Below are positions 1-10,357 of a DNA stretch of 64,000 nt, piece by piece. Location of the stretch: positions 67,774,774 to 67,838,773 of the forward strand of contig NC_060251.1 of NCBI RefSeq assembly GCF_921293095.1, read 5' to 3'. Both the position numbers and the translations under genes were made by a program. This DNA comes from Ischnura elegans (lineage: Eukaryota > Arthropoda > Insecta > Odonata > Coenagrionidae). Each line of letters begins with the position of its first letter. The stretch's first letter is position 1. The notes under the pieces were generated by a model that saw nothing but the letters and a program-made list of their open reading frames with translations, searched no databases and had not been told where the DNA came from.

Positions 1-1069
1 GAAGTTAAAATATTTCTCCAAAAAATAATTAGCTGAGTGGGGTGGTTTTCATCATTTTCATAGCATCCACCACTGTCTCATACATAACCTGAATTCTGAG
101 CCAAAGCTCCACTGATGGATAAGATGATTCCACGAAAAATCGGAGTGGCCCTAAACAGATTTCGCGTGCATGGCGTGATTTCACTAAACCATTGCGGTGC
201 TCGATCTGAGAGAAATACGCAGGGCCCACGAAAAGCAAACCAATCAAAAAAAGGGCGAGCATCTATCTTCGCCGATGTTGTTGATGATGATGACGAAATC
301 GATTACCAACCCCCCCACTTCACGGTCTTTTCACGGACGGCAACCAATGTGCGCCGTGAAAAATGATGCGCGGAATGGGGAGTAAATGATAATGAGAATG
401 GATGAAGATGCAAGTCGAATGATTAATCGAAGGATCGGCCTTGGAGGACGCCTTATCTGCACGCACTGAGTTTAATATACGCAAATAAACACTGGCTTCG
501 AGGCTATTTCGCTTGTCATTTTAAGAATGAAACGAGTCATAACTGATGGCTATGGCACTAGCAAATTAATAGTCCTGATGCATCATATACTTCCATGATT
601 TTATAGTATGTACACGGAAAAAGTATCCAAATGTATTTAGCTGACATAAAACAGCGGATCATTTACTTATGCACTGAACGAAATTTGAGCGATGATTTAA
701 CTTGTAGGAAAAACCATCGTTGAGTACCTTTAAAAATCACCTCAAAAGTTTAAAGCCAAAAATAGTTTAATGGATTACGAATGTGATTTTTATGCTCAGG
801 TTTAGCTACTGAAATGCATGGAGCTTTGTAATAAAATATCAAACGTTAAAATATTCTATTTTAATTGAATAGGGAGACCATGTACGATAACTGTTTGACA
901 AAAAAACACAAAACTCGAACAAAAAATATTCATCTTAAACTAACATCAACGACTAATATTTAATTGATCTAAATTTAATTCATAACGAATCATACGTGAC
1001 TATATTCCAAAAATCAATTTATAGGATATTTCCGTGGCAGCAATGCAGCCTAGATTATCCGAACGCGTG
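1..1069. other. intergenic, nothing recognised
   Basis: AT-rich sequence with only short open frames that show no family resemblance. I see no repeat, tRNA or splice-bounded coding block in it. Confidence 0.5.
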
Positions 1070-1082
1070 GGTTCAGAATATA

Positions 1083-1680
1083 AAATTCGAGGAATCAAGC
1101 GAGATGGAGTGGAATTGATTCATAATGAAACACTTACTTGCAATTTTCCACAAAAATAAAATTTTTACTACGACTTAAGTTTCGATGATACTACATCATT
1201 TTCAAGTAACAACTGAGAGAGGAGAAATGGGGTGGAAGGTCCTCAAGGAGCTGGTTGGAATGGATAGGGGTGCAAGGCGTGGAGGGGAGGGGGGGGAGGG
1301 GAGGGGGGGGGGAGGGGAGGGTGGAAAAAAACCGGAGGGGGTAAAAAGGTTGGGAATTGAAGGGTTTTTTCCGGGGTTGACAAACTTGAACATAGAAATA
1401 AATGAATGCATTTTAAAACACGTGGCGGTCTTCTTGTCTTCGGTTCCCAACCTTTTTACCCCCTCCGGTTTTTTTTCCACCCTCCCCTCCCCCCCCCCCC
1501 CCCTCCCCCCCCCTCCCCTCCACGCCTTGCACCCCTATCCATTCCAACCAGCTCCTTGAGGACCTTCCACCCCATTTCTCCTCTCTCAGTTGTTACTTGA
1601 AAATGATGTAGTATCATCGAAACTTAAGTCGTAGTAAAAATTTTATTTTTGTGGAAAATTGCAAGTAAGTGTTTCATTAT
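1083..1680. repeat. long hairpin (237-bp inverted repeat) flanked by 13-bp direct repeats
   Basis: The left arm 1121-1357 is the near-perfect reverse complement of 1444-1681, leaving an 86-base loop. The arms hold a G-run/C-run block (near 1280-1320 and 1485-1515). The 13-mer GGTTCAGAATATA occurs at 1070-1082 and again at 1681-1693, as a target-site duplication would. Only the right arm abuts its direct repeat; 38 unpaired bases (1083-1120) lie between the left direct repeat and the left arm. I read it as a foldback-type insertion. Open frames running through it in several directions are mirror images of the arms and are not genes. Confidence 0.7.
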
Positions 1681-1752
1681 GGTTCAGAATATATTCAGCT
1701 CTTATGAAGACGATTAACCAAGGACGTATAAAGGGGGTTGGCCGTATACTAC

Positions 1753-1774
1753 CAACGCCACCTAGGTGGCGTTG
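1753..1774. repeat. 22-bp perfect palindrome
   Basis: The block is its own reverse complement, centred on CCTAGG, with arms CAACGCCACC and GGTGGCGTTG. It has no loop and lies just past the 1083-1680 hairpin. It could be a binding site or an insertion scar; no function can be assigned. Confidence 0.75.
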
Positions 1775-1789
1775 ATACTACCCCCTCCA

Positions 1790-2049
1790 AAATTAGGAAA
1801 ATGTGTACTTTTTAAGCTGTCCGCCAGAGCTTTCGCAATACTTCCCATAAATCTTATTACAAAATCTTACTCAGCTTTTTTTAAGTTAACATACTTTTTT
1901 AATACAAAATCCCCAACAAAATGAGGAAAATTTGTAGTTTTTAAGCTGTCAAGTGTCCGCCAGAGCCTTCGTAATACTTCCTATCCATCTTATTGCAAAG
2001 TCTTGCTTCACTATTTTTTTAAAGTTAACATTCTTTTTTTAATACAAAA
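1790..2049. repeat. diverged tandem duplication, about 125 bp x 2
   Basis: Unit 1 (about 1790-1912) and unit 2 (about 1918-2049) share the order: AGGAAAATKTGTA, TTTTTAAGCTGTC, GTCCGCCAGAGC, AATACTTCC, ATCTTATT, AAGTTAACAT, TTTTTTAATACAAAA. Unit 2 carries a few extra bases before GTCCGCC. No coding potential is seen. Confidence 0.75.
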
Positions 2050-2919
2050 GAAGAATACCACTATACTTCCTTCCACACTACCTAACCTAGCCTTACGTTG
2101 ATCTATACTAGTTGACGAGTTGGGTCTTTTCATGCTTCCACAAAATTATTTTTCTATTTCCTTCCTATAATTTGAGATTTAGTACATAAGATGGAGATAT
2201 ATAAAAAGATAACACTCGCTGGTGGTCCTGTTGACTTCAATGAATACTCCATCGACCTCCAGCAGTTTCAGCTCCTTCAAATGAATACCTTCATTCCGAC
2301 GTCGCTGCTGATTTTACAGCCAGTCTTACTCTGAAAATTAGTCATGCAAGCAATTAGGCTACAATACAAGGAAAATCGCTGACTGAGAAGCAGTATTAGG
2401 AGGCATATTCGAACGAAAGACAATCCAAACGGCTCACGACTACAACAATAATAAAATAAACAATCCGACAATGGCGTGTATTTTAGTGGACAAGAGAAAA
2501 CGCCTCCAAACGATCTCCAAAGAGGAAATTCTCTCTATCCATGAAGGTAAAATAAAGCAACATATTAATGATCTTCACTATTAGAAAAACTCGCAAGAGA
2601 ATGAGTATATGATCTAAAAGCACAACATTCTAAGAACTACGCACTTTCAGTGCCAGCTAACAGGACAATTCTTTAGCTGAAAAGCTATTTGATGATGATA
2701 TAAAATAGCATTCAAAAGAAAAAAATTAATTGTCCCTCTCCTCAGGTAGAATCAAAAGAGAAAACCAAGGAAGAACCAAGAACAGAATAACTTTAGGAAT
2801 GCCTCAGATGAAAAAGGTTTCATAAAAAACTTACCGTCACTCAAAAAGACAAGCTAGGTAGTAGACGTAGCCAATCCATATGGACGATGAACACTATGGG
2901 GACAAAATCAAGCAACAGG
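2050..2919. other. intergenic, nothing recognised
   Basis: Mixed-composition sequence with no long frame and no recognised repeat. It leads into the inverted-repeat element at 2931. Confidence 0.4.
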
Positions 2920-2930
2920 ATAGCACAGAA

Positions 2931-3642
2931 TTGAAAGAAAATAAATTCCCCAAGGCCGTACTCTTTGCTGGGCTAAGGTGGGGGGTGGGGAGTACAAGGC
3001 TGACAGTGAGGTTATACACAAAAATTAAATACACCAAAGGATGAAGTTCGCTATGAAAAAATATTTGACTTAGCCGGGATTCGAACCCGGATCTCCCGAA
3101 TGCCGGTCAGGCGTGCTACCAGTTACACAACCAAGACATCATCTCAGAGCGAACTTCGGGATGGGTTTTACCGAACAAGATGTTGAACAAGATGTTGAAC
3201 AAGATGTTCCTTCAGTGCTTTGAAACACAAAAATTAGGCTAAATCACTATGAAACAAAACAACCGCGCAGCTCACTCACTCACCTAGCAGATTTGTTCTA
3301 AGGAACCTACGCGGAAATTTGTTCCTTAGATCAAATCCACGAGGTGCGTGAGTGTGAGCGTGATTTTCCTAATTTTATTTTGTCGTCTGTTTCTTGCGTG
3401 TGAGTGGGTCACTGGCGTAAGCGGTAGCTTCGCACACCTGAATGTGTGTGTGATTGACACCTTCGCGGTAATTTGTTCCTTAGAACAAATCTGCTAGGGG
3501 AGTGAGTGAGCTCCGCGGTTGTTTTGTTTCACAGTGTTTTAGCTTAATTTTCGTGTATGACCCCACTGTCAGCCTTGTAACTTCCCACCCCCCACCTTTG
3601 CCCAGCAAAGAGTACCGCCTTGGGGAATTTATTTTCTTTCAA
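2931..3642. mobile_element. TIR element with about 150-bp inverted repeats, interrupted by a SINE-like insertion
   Basis: The left end TTGAAAGAAAATAAATTCCC matches the reverse complement of the right end (CTTTCAA at 3636-3642), and the match continues through GGCTGACAGTG and AACAAAACAACCGCG to TAGCAGATTTGTTCTA. The left arm (2931-3300) is longer only because it holds a 197-bp insertion plus its duplicated target; the right arm is 3480-3642. ATAGCACAGAA occurs at 2920-2930 and 3677-3687, so the inserted unit may extend to 3676 with 34 unpaired bases on the right. No transposase is visible: it is non-autonomous. Superfamily not assigned. Confidence 0.75.
3028..3224 (-). mobile_element. tRNA-derived SINE-like insertion with 12-bp target duplication
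   Basis: The insert is flanked by ACACAAAAATTA at 3016-3027 and 3225-3236, and removing it restores the left arm of the 2931-3642 element relative to its right arm. On the minus strand it carries a tRNA-like block with box A (AACTGGTAGCACG) and box B (GGTTCGAATCC). A 12-bp unit, GATGTTGAACAA, is repeated about three times near 3173-3210. It lacks a clear A-rich tail, so the SINE label is an inference. Confidence 0.7.
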
Positions 3643-3676
3643 CTATTTAACGGCCGTAGATCGTTCAATCACCGAT

Positions 3677-4706
3677 ATAGCACAGAATGTTCAAGGAACC
3701 CTGGGGCAGAGAAAAAAGGAATGGGGATTTGGATTCAGATTAAATGGAGTGTTCGAAGAATTATACTATCTTACAAATGCACTAACTGCTCCAGGTGAAA
3801 ATATATTACTAGCTGTGCAGAGTAGTAAGGGCATTGGCTTATTACAACACGGTGTGAGAATAGATTACCAGCATGAGAAAGAATTGGCAACGAGGCGAAG
3901 AGTAAATAGGGGTGCATAAGACTGAAACACTTAAGCAGCGAAGGTTCGCAGACTCATGTCATTAAGAACTACGAAGGACCAAAACATCCCGGAAATCGAG
4001 GATGGACCGCTGAAATTTTCACTGCAGGACTGCATTATTGGCGAAAGGGAACGAGGTCAGAGCAAGGAACTAAGAAGGCTTCCAAGGAAAGCAAACCATC
4101 AAATCCGAGGAGTGAAGCGATTACCTCCCGTCACCGTTGAAATATGACGAAAGGTAAATCAAAGGCGCATAGAGATGCATTTTTGTCTTCCTGCAGCAAT
4201 GTGACGACGGACATCGCATGTTTGCAAGACGATATAATTGGAACGAGGCGGAAACGACTTCTGCGCCGATTCACGAAGATCCAATAAACCGATCAGCATC
4301 TCCCTTACATCAATCGTACCTTCGCGTTGCCGAGGCAAACAAGTATTAAGACTGAATCCCAGGATAATTGTTTTTCGTCCATCAAAATGCTCATATAGCT
4401 CTAACGATAGGTTTTCAATTATGAGCCTAAGATTTATTTTCACCACGATCCTTCGGGAAAAACAAACGTTATGAAATATTTTTTTTGTAAAATCGAAGTA
4501 CGAACTCTAGGGTAAATGAACATTTTTCGTAGGCTTGGGATATCGGCACCCATTACTTACTGCATAAAAAAGGGATATTCAAATTCGATTAAAAAAATAT
4601 ATAACTCGGAAAGCCTATATTTTGCGGCCGTTAATCGCCAATATCGCGAGTAGAGGAGCATATTTGGAGATTTTCGTAAAAATGACACACACCTTTTCGA
4701 GAATAA
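3677..4706. other. intergenic, nothing recognised
   Basis: Open frames at 3620-3919 and 3956-4147 are short, resemble no family I know, and the first begins inside the terminal repeat of the neighbouring element. No feature supported. Confidence 0.4.
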
Positions 4707-5135
4707 AGCCAGAATCACACGAGCATTTTTCCATCCCTTAAAATGATAGCTAAAGCTGCAGGTTTTCAGGTACAAAAAGAGGGATCGCTCGATCCATAAT
4801 TTTATGAATCCCACTCATCATTCATTCCCACCGTTCCTTTTTCCATCACTTTCTGTATTCACAACTGCCATTCAATTAAAAGCCAAGCGTGGAGTTGTGA
4901 TCGCTGTTAGCAGCCGTACGTTCTGATTGACTGAAAGACGGTGTCAGCAATGGTTTCAGCGACGGAAAAAGGGACGTGCCGAGGGATGGAAGAAGGGATG
5001 GGATAGCCATCCCTTGAGCCATTGTGTAAAATGATAACAAATAACCGAAAGCTGTAATTTTATCCGCCATCATCGGAGCGATCGCTAGAACTGTCCCTGG
5101 AAAGGGATGGAAAAAATGACAGGATGATTCAGGCT
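4707..5135. mobile_element. PIF/Harbinger-like MITE, diverged copy
   Basis: Ends AGCCAGAATCACACGAGCAT on the left and, reverse-complemented, AGCCTGAATCATCCTGTCAT on the right. These match the ends of the better copy at 38191-38653. The interior shares the GCGATCGC and TTTCAGCGACGGAAAAAGG blocks with that copy and with 59695-59885. Flanking trinucleotides (TAA left, TCA right) are consistent with a worn 3-bp duplication. No transposase. Confidence 0.7.
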
Positions 5136-5164
5136 TCAAATATGGCGAGAGAGGAGATGAAAAT

Positions 5165-5222
5165 TTTATAGCAGATACGGAGGAAACAAGGTTTGGATTG
5201 ACCGATTACTGAGCGGAGAGGG
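5165..5222 (+). mobile_element. LINE fragment, family B (very short)
   Basis: The stretch with AGATACGGAGGAAACAAGG then TTTGGATTGACCG and GCGGAGAGGGG matches the reverse complement of the LINE B fragment at 32250-32310. It is only about 58 bases, so the call is weak. Confidence 0.4.
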
Positions 5223-5275
5223 GATTTTTTTTTAATTTTTATAATTTTATTTTAATATTGCCTTTATTTTAATAT

Positions 5276-5480
5276 TGCCGGTCTCGGTGGCGGCGGGGTA
5301 ACGTTCTCGCCTGCCAAACAAGAGGTCGCGGGTTCGAGTCCCGCCTGGGTAGGTTTCCCCGGTCCAGGGCATGGTCGTTTGTGTACGTTTACTTGTTACA
5401 TTTTGTTGAACACCCCGGTGTAAAATGGCCGATAAGAGCTGTGTCCGGTGGTATGAGAATAAAAAAATTAAAAAAAAAAT
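5276..5480 (+). mobile_element. tRNA-derived SINE, family 1
   Basis: Head GGTCTCGGTGGCGGCGGGGT with a Pol III box A-like block, then box B GGGTTCGAGTCCCGC at about 5332-5346, then a tRNA-unrelated body with CCAGGGCATGGTCGTTTGTG, and an A-rich tail near 5458-5480. Family members: 44640-44765 (minus) and 54788-54992 (plus). The flank directly before it holds a 17-bp direct repeat (TTTATTTTAATATTGCC twice). Not a functional tRNA: the anticodon arm and acceptor stem do not pair. Confidence 0.8.
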
Positions 5481-5659
5481 TTGCATAGGGTCCTTCTAAG
5501 TTCTAAAAATGGTCCTTCTAAGCCATATGGCTTGTCAGAAGATTCCAGTTATTCAATACAACATGTGGCACATTGAGAGCATAGCATTTATAATACAAGT
5601 TTCAACTTCAACTTTAGGGGATTTTAAACAGAACTATGATAATTTAATATATTTTGTAC

Positions 5660-5870
5660 ATTTCAAATTAAAATGAAGAAGTTACAAGTTTACAATATCA
5701 CTTATTAACCAATCTTTCACTTTCCTTTTAATGTCGGCCAAAAATTTGAGATTACATAAAGCCTTTGGCATACAATTAAAGGTATGAGGTACAACATACT
5801 TCAGCAACCTTTTACCGTACATGTTATTATAAAGTTAAGTTTTCAACGAAGGACTGTTGCGTTTGTCCAT
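5660..5870 (-). mobile_element. LINE 3' fragment (RT C-terminal tail)
   Basis: On the minus strand the frame reads GKRLLKYVVPHTFNCMPKAL then LCNLKFLADIKRKVKDWLI. The pattern of aromatic-LP, a spacer, F-x-x-x-hK-x-WL resembles the C-terminal tail of CR1/Jockey-like LINE reverse transcriptases, as known for that group. The match is short and inferred by eye. Confidence 0.5.
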
Positions 5871-6094
5871 AGGATGAATGAATAGATGTTAATCAAATCC
5901 GTAGAATGTTAGGTACGCGAGGGAGGGGATGGAAGAAAAGAGGATTTATAAAAACAATATAAGGGATTAAACCTCGCAGTGAATGGATGAGGGAGGTACA
6001 TTTAGGAATCGGAGAAAGGACAGAGTAACACGACAATGCTTCATGTGAACCTAAATTAAGCGCTAGAATACCATTCATAAATCATACTTTCACT

Positions 6095-6355
6095 CAGTGG
6101 CGTAACTGTGGGGGAGGGGGATGGATCGCCCCCCAAAGCCTCAGAGAAATAAAAATAATATTCAAAACTATTGTCTAGTTTTGACATATAGTAAATTTTA
6201 ACGTAACCTTTTAATGAAAACCAAATTTTAAGTGCCAAAATTATTATGAAAAATGTATTTTCAGGCATGTCATTTATCCAAAATTTTCCCAAATGGTGGG
6301 GGGGAGGTCGCCCTTCCCCATCCTCCCCCAAAGCATATTCCTAGTTACGCCACTG
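6095..6355. mobile_element. hAT-like MITE, family A, with perfect 8-bp TSD
   Basis: Starts CAGTGGCGTAACTGTGGGGG and ends with reverse-complement GTTACGCCACTG. The 8-mer CTTTCACT flanks it at 6087-6094 and 6356-6363. The core contains CAAAACTATTGTCTAGTTTTG and CAGGCATGTCATTT, shared with 29848-30114 and 56285-56858. CAG-type ends and an 8-bp duplication are typical of the hAT superfamily. 261 bp, no coding potential. Confidence 0.85.
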
Positions 6356-6504
6356 CTTTCACTGATCACTCTATCTAAGAACCCCTTTTGCTTCGACTCT
6401 TTCACGACTTCTCAGAATCATTTCTGTAACACTGTCTCTATCATCTGTTACGGGTCAATACAGGCTTCTTCCATAACATCTACAATTTCTAGCATTTATA
6501 TTGT

Positions 6505-6590
6505 GAAAATATTAGCTGATGGGAGAACTGAGTGGAGAGCTTCGTCAAACCAATCCTAGGATTGTTGACCAGTGATGATGATGATGATGA
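6505..6590 (+). mobile_element. LINE fragment, family A, 3' end
   Basis: Reads into EWRASSNQS, a stop, then TAGGATTGTTGACC and a (GAT)n tail at about 6570-6590. The same ending is seen at 11275-11455 (plus), 9579-9700 and 54063-54549 (minus). Only the last codons and 3' tail remain. Confidence 0.7.
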
Positions 6591-6599
6591 CGAGTCTTA

Positions 6600-9575
6600 T
6601 GAAGCTGGCAGTTTCCAGTTAGATGTGGTGGAACCGATCAAAGTCGCCAACGAAAGAGATTTAGAAGGTTAGCGGATCTTGCTGTTATAATTCTTGGTAA
6701 TGAGTCCTAAAATGGACGCTAAAGCAATTTTGCAAATGCGTGCTGGAAAAATAATTCCGGCGCTAATTTATCTCAAGAACGCACTTTGGGATGTCTAGTT
6801 CCTTTAGGCAGAACAAATTTAGATCTTTAGTTAAAAAAGTAATTTTTTCGCCGGTGAGGCATATATTAGATAGAGCTGACCAATTTACTTATTTGTGAAT
6901 TTGTAGAAAAAAATATGGGATATCTTTTGGCTAAAAAGCTGACGCGATAGACTTACTGGGGACTTTCAGATGTGAAGTCAACATGATTTTTTCTTAAATT
7001 TACTTGGCTCCAGCGTAATTAGGAAAAGGATCTGTTATTAAACATTTTTTGATCGGTAGAATTATTAATTTATGTTATTCGAGATGAAATGTCTCCGCGC
7101 ATGCTGACGAAAGGTAAGTAACAAGAGAATTTAAAGTAGTGAACAAATATATCTGCCCATATTACCTCACTTGCGTCACAGAACGACTGAAATCCCTTGA
7201 AAACTTCCAAAAAATATTATAAATACATTTTGCTGATAAAAGTAGCACTACAGCAAGTAATATCATGGACAAGATATAAAAAAATAACTCAACGCACTTT
7301 ACGTTGATGCTTCGAAAGGAAATCCGGAGTGGATATTCCCGCCACGACACCTATCTACAAGTAGTTCACTAGAGAGGACAGCACTTTCAGCATCTCTGCA
7401 CGACATGGTGTTCACTTCTCGAACTAATTCCGCGAGTTAAAATGCGGTGAAAAGTTTCACTTCGAACTATAAAAATTGGAAAACACCACTAAAATAACTG
7501 TGATGATTACTACCTTCGTCGAGGATTTCGTGTGAACACACTGAAATAGATTTATTTTTTCTGTGTGTTCACTATTTTCTAAAATATTTAAGCTTATATC
7601 ATAGCGATGAAACGAATGAAGAAATTCCGAGATAGCTTTGATTAAGAAAATCTTCCATTAACGAACTGATGTGCGGGCGCGGGATGTATCATTATTTTTC
7701 CCAAAATACAGAGAACAAATTTATTTATTTGAAACTAATTTTTGTGGCGATCAAAATGGCAGAAATGACAAAGAATAATCCGCGCATATTAACATATGTT
7801 TTACCCTACGCGACTAGGAAAAGAATGATTAAAGTTTCCTCATTTTACAATTCCCCAGCCGTAGCCAATGTTATGATAACCCATGAATACACGAACCATA
7901 TGAATTCACTTACTAATCACGGACCTTTGCGCACAACCAATAACATGGCAACTCTAATATGTAAATTTTACAGGTATTGTAGCGACAGAATTGAGCGAAT
8001 CCATCATTCGTAAGGGATTTAGATAGCTTGCTTATATCACAGAGGGTACGAAAATTTTCCAAGAAGTAGGGACTTGCCTGATTATTATATCCAACACCTT
8101 GCACGACTGGTCAACCCTCTTCCTTGGGCAGTTCAGGCGATTCGACCATGTTTCTTTTTTTAGGCACATAATAAATTGACTTACGAAATTGAGGGCAAAG
8201 TTCCTTTGATTCACCTGATTGATCAGATTCACTAAAAAGTTTAAATTGGTACAAATTGAAAGATCCTGATTGGTTGCCGCGCTAATTAAAGGGTTTGAAA
8301 GCGTTAAAGGCGCGTGATATTAACGGAATGTTTCGAAGTGTCCAGCCATATTTTTGTGATTATCTCTTGTACGCTATTTGTGCTTTTATCGAAATTGGTT
8401 ACCTTCATTTATAATAGATTAGGCATTTCTGTGCTATATTTCTCTTCTTGTTGGTATGAAATATGCTAGCCCTGGGTAGTGGTGAATTTACTCTTTGCTA
8501 GTATTTATTCCTTAATTATAAACGAGGAACGTTAGTCGTGGAACCATTGCAAATACGTTAGAATTTAATTTTCAACATGCCGACAGAACTGAAGTATGTG
8601 TTTCACCTAATAATCCTTTCTGTTTACATGAGCGTCATGTTATGCCTACTTTTTCTTTTGACGCTGATCAAAAGTATTATTCCAGATGAACATCATTGTA
8701 TGCCGTTTCGACCGTAAAGTTCATTTCGTGAAAATTTTATCCATCTGTGGTTATGCCATCCATTTCTTAAAAAAAAAAAGAAATTGTTTTTCTTCCTGGA
8801 GGAGGTAAAAAAAATATGTTATGGACATGTCTGCAGTCTCTGTAGTCATTAGATAAGCCGATGTACTACATGTTTGATATTTATCTAGTCTACCCTCACA
8901 TGCTGTTTAGAAAAAGAATAGAATACGCCAGCAGGCTGGCTGGAGAATCTATCGTCACCGATGGTCAACACAACGCGGAGGAACGCCCGAAAGCCGTGGC
9001 TCATATCTCGGTTCTTAGCCTGCACTAATGATGGGACTAAGACTGTCATTCATTTGAATTGAAACATCTTCATGTTGGAGTTCTCATCAAGTTGCAGGTT
9101 CTCTGGTGAGTTTTTACACATAGTCACTTTTCCTAAAAATCGCATTTTATTCCTCTCTGTTATTTCTTCCTCACTGGGGATATTGCTGTATATTTTGTCA
9201 GAGGCGTTGCCACAGAAAGTCAGCTGTTCAGTGTACAAATACCAGAAAGTCAGGTAATTATTAGGTATGTACGAAGATTATGCTTAATTTTTGTTTAATA
9301 GGCAGGAGCAAGTGATGCTAATAGTTTGGTACTTTGTTAAATATGTAATACCAAGGGTGGATTTGAAGGGGATAGCATTTATTTGTCAGGAATCTTGATG
9401 GCTCAGAAAAATACTTGTTCCCTTTCTCTGTGTAATTTAATGTTAGCTTAAATGTCTGGATGGCTCCATGGGTATTAAATGTGTGAATAATTCAGTCCTG
9501 TAGTAGTGCCTGGATGGGTTAAAATTTAATTCATCGTGTTATTGTGGCTGAAGATACAATTTTTTGTATTGTATA
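6600..9575. other. intergenic, nothing recognised
   Basis: About 3 kb of AT-rich sequence. The longest frame (7669-8013, 114 codons) has no motif or splice context that supports a gene. No repeat copies found elsewhere in the window. Confidence 0.4.
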
Positions 9576-9578
9576 TCA

Positions 9579-9700
9579 TCATCACAGCTCAACAATCGTC
9601 ATATTAGTTTGACTCAGCTCTATACTCAATTCTATCTGCTAATCTTTTCACACCTACTTATTTCTCCTCTTTCACATCTTTCTTTACCTGTTCCATATAT
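9579..9700 (-). mobile_element. LINE fragment, family A, 3' end
   Basis: Plus-strand order TCATCATCAC, CTCAACAATCGTC, TTAGTTTGACTCAGCTC, TCTGCTAATCTTTTCAC is the reverse complement of the family A ending seen at 6505-6590. It is older and more diverged than the copy at 54063. Confidence 0.6.
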
Positions 9701-9706
9701 TTCAAT

Positions 9707-10357
9707 AGGGTAGTTTCCTTCATCAAAGAAAACGATAGGCATTGATTGCGATTCGTTACCCACCATTAGTGTATTCATAATACACAAATTATTTGGTTTT
9801 AGAAATACCGGTTTAGACGAATGGCAAGGGTCCATTTTTATCCTCATTTGAAAAAGGCCAGATTGGCGCCCATGCGATTCCACTCCGCGTGACGTCACAG
9901 GGACCTAGTTTCTATAGGAGAGGATAGGAGTTATACATCGTCTGAGGTTACCAATGCATGCATGAGGCACAGAGCTCAGGGAAACATGTCTTAATAATCC
10001 CCTATTAAAACTGGCTAAGGTCGGAAAGTTTTCTTCGTTTGATAAGGTATTAATAAACCTTTTTTAAGCCAAGCGCTACCATTCAGCAAGGTACTCAGCT
10101 ATCCGCTAGCATCCTGCGTCCTGTCAGCGCTCAGAGCCTCGATCAAGGTCACTTCACAAGGAGAGAGGGGGAACCAGAAATGCGTCGCACGGACTTTCCT
10201 ACTTACGCGTCGCGTTTTTGCGCGCTTGAAAATTTTCACTTTTCATTCAATCGCGAAAAATAGATATCGTCATTTTAAATCTAAAAGCGCGAAATACGTA
10301 CTCCAGGAGTAATAATCTTTCGATTTAGGCAATAAAAAAATAATAGGAAACCACCCT
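9707..10357. mobile_element. MITE family with AGGGTRGTTTCC ends, copy 1
   Basis: Left end AGGGTAGTTTCCTTCATC; right end reverse-complements to AGGGTGGTTTCCTATTATT. It is 651 bp and matches the full-length copy at 42079-42740 and the 3' part at 12032-12278. Shared interior blocks include CATTTGAAAAAGGCCAGATT, GACGTCACAGGGACCTAG, ACCAATGCATGCATGAGG and TCGCGTTTTTGCGCGCTTG. AAT flanks both sides of this copy (9704-9706, 10358-10360) but copy 42079 does not show a matching pair, so the duplication length is unsettled. No transposase. Confidence 0.75.

Noticed and set aside
1185-1600. Overlapping frames of 64-124 codons on both strands, Gly/Arg- or Pro-rich
   Set aside because: They read through the arms and G/C runs of the hairpin at 1121-1681 and mirror each other; low complexity, no gene context.
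3063-3140. A functional tRNA gene on the minus strand
   Set aside because: Boxes A and B are present, but there is no paired acceptor stem, and it lies in a SINE-like insert with a 12-bp target duplication.
3620-3919. A 99-codon frame as a gene
   Set aside because: Its start lies in the terminal repeat of a mobile element and the protein resembles nothing known to me.
5300-5365. A tRNA gene (GGTTCGAGTCC)
   Set aside because: Same reasoning: a dispersed SINE family with an A-rich tail and no acceptor pairing.
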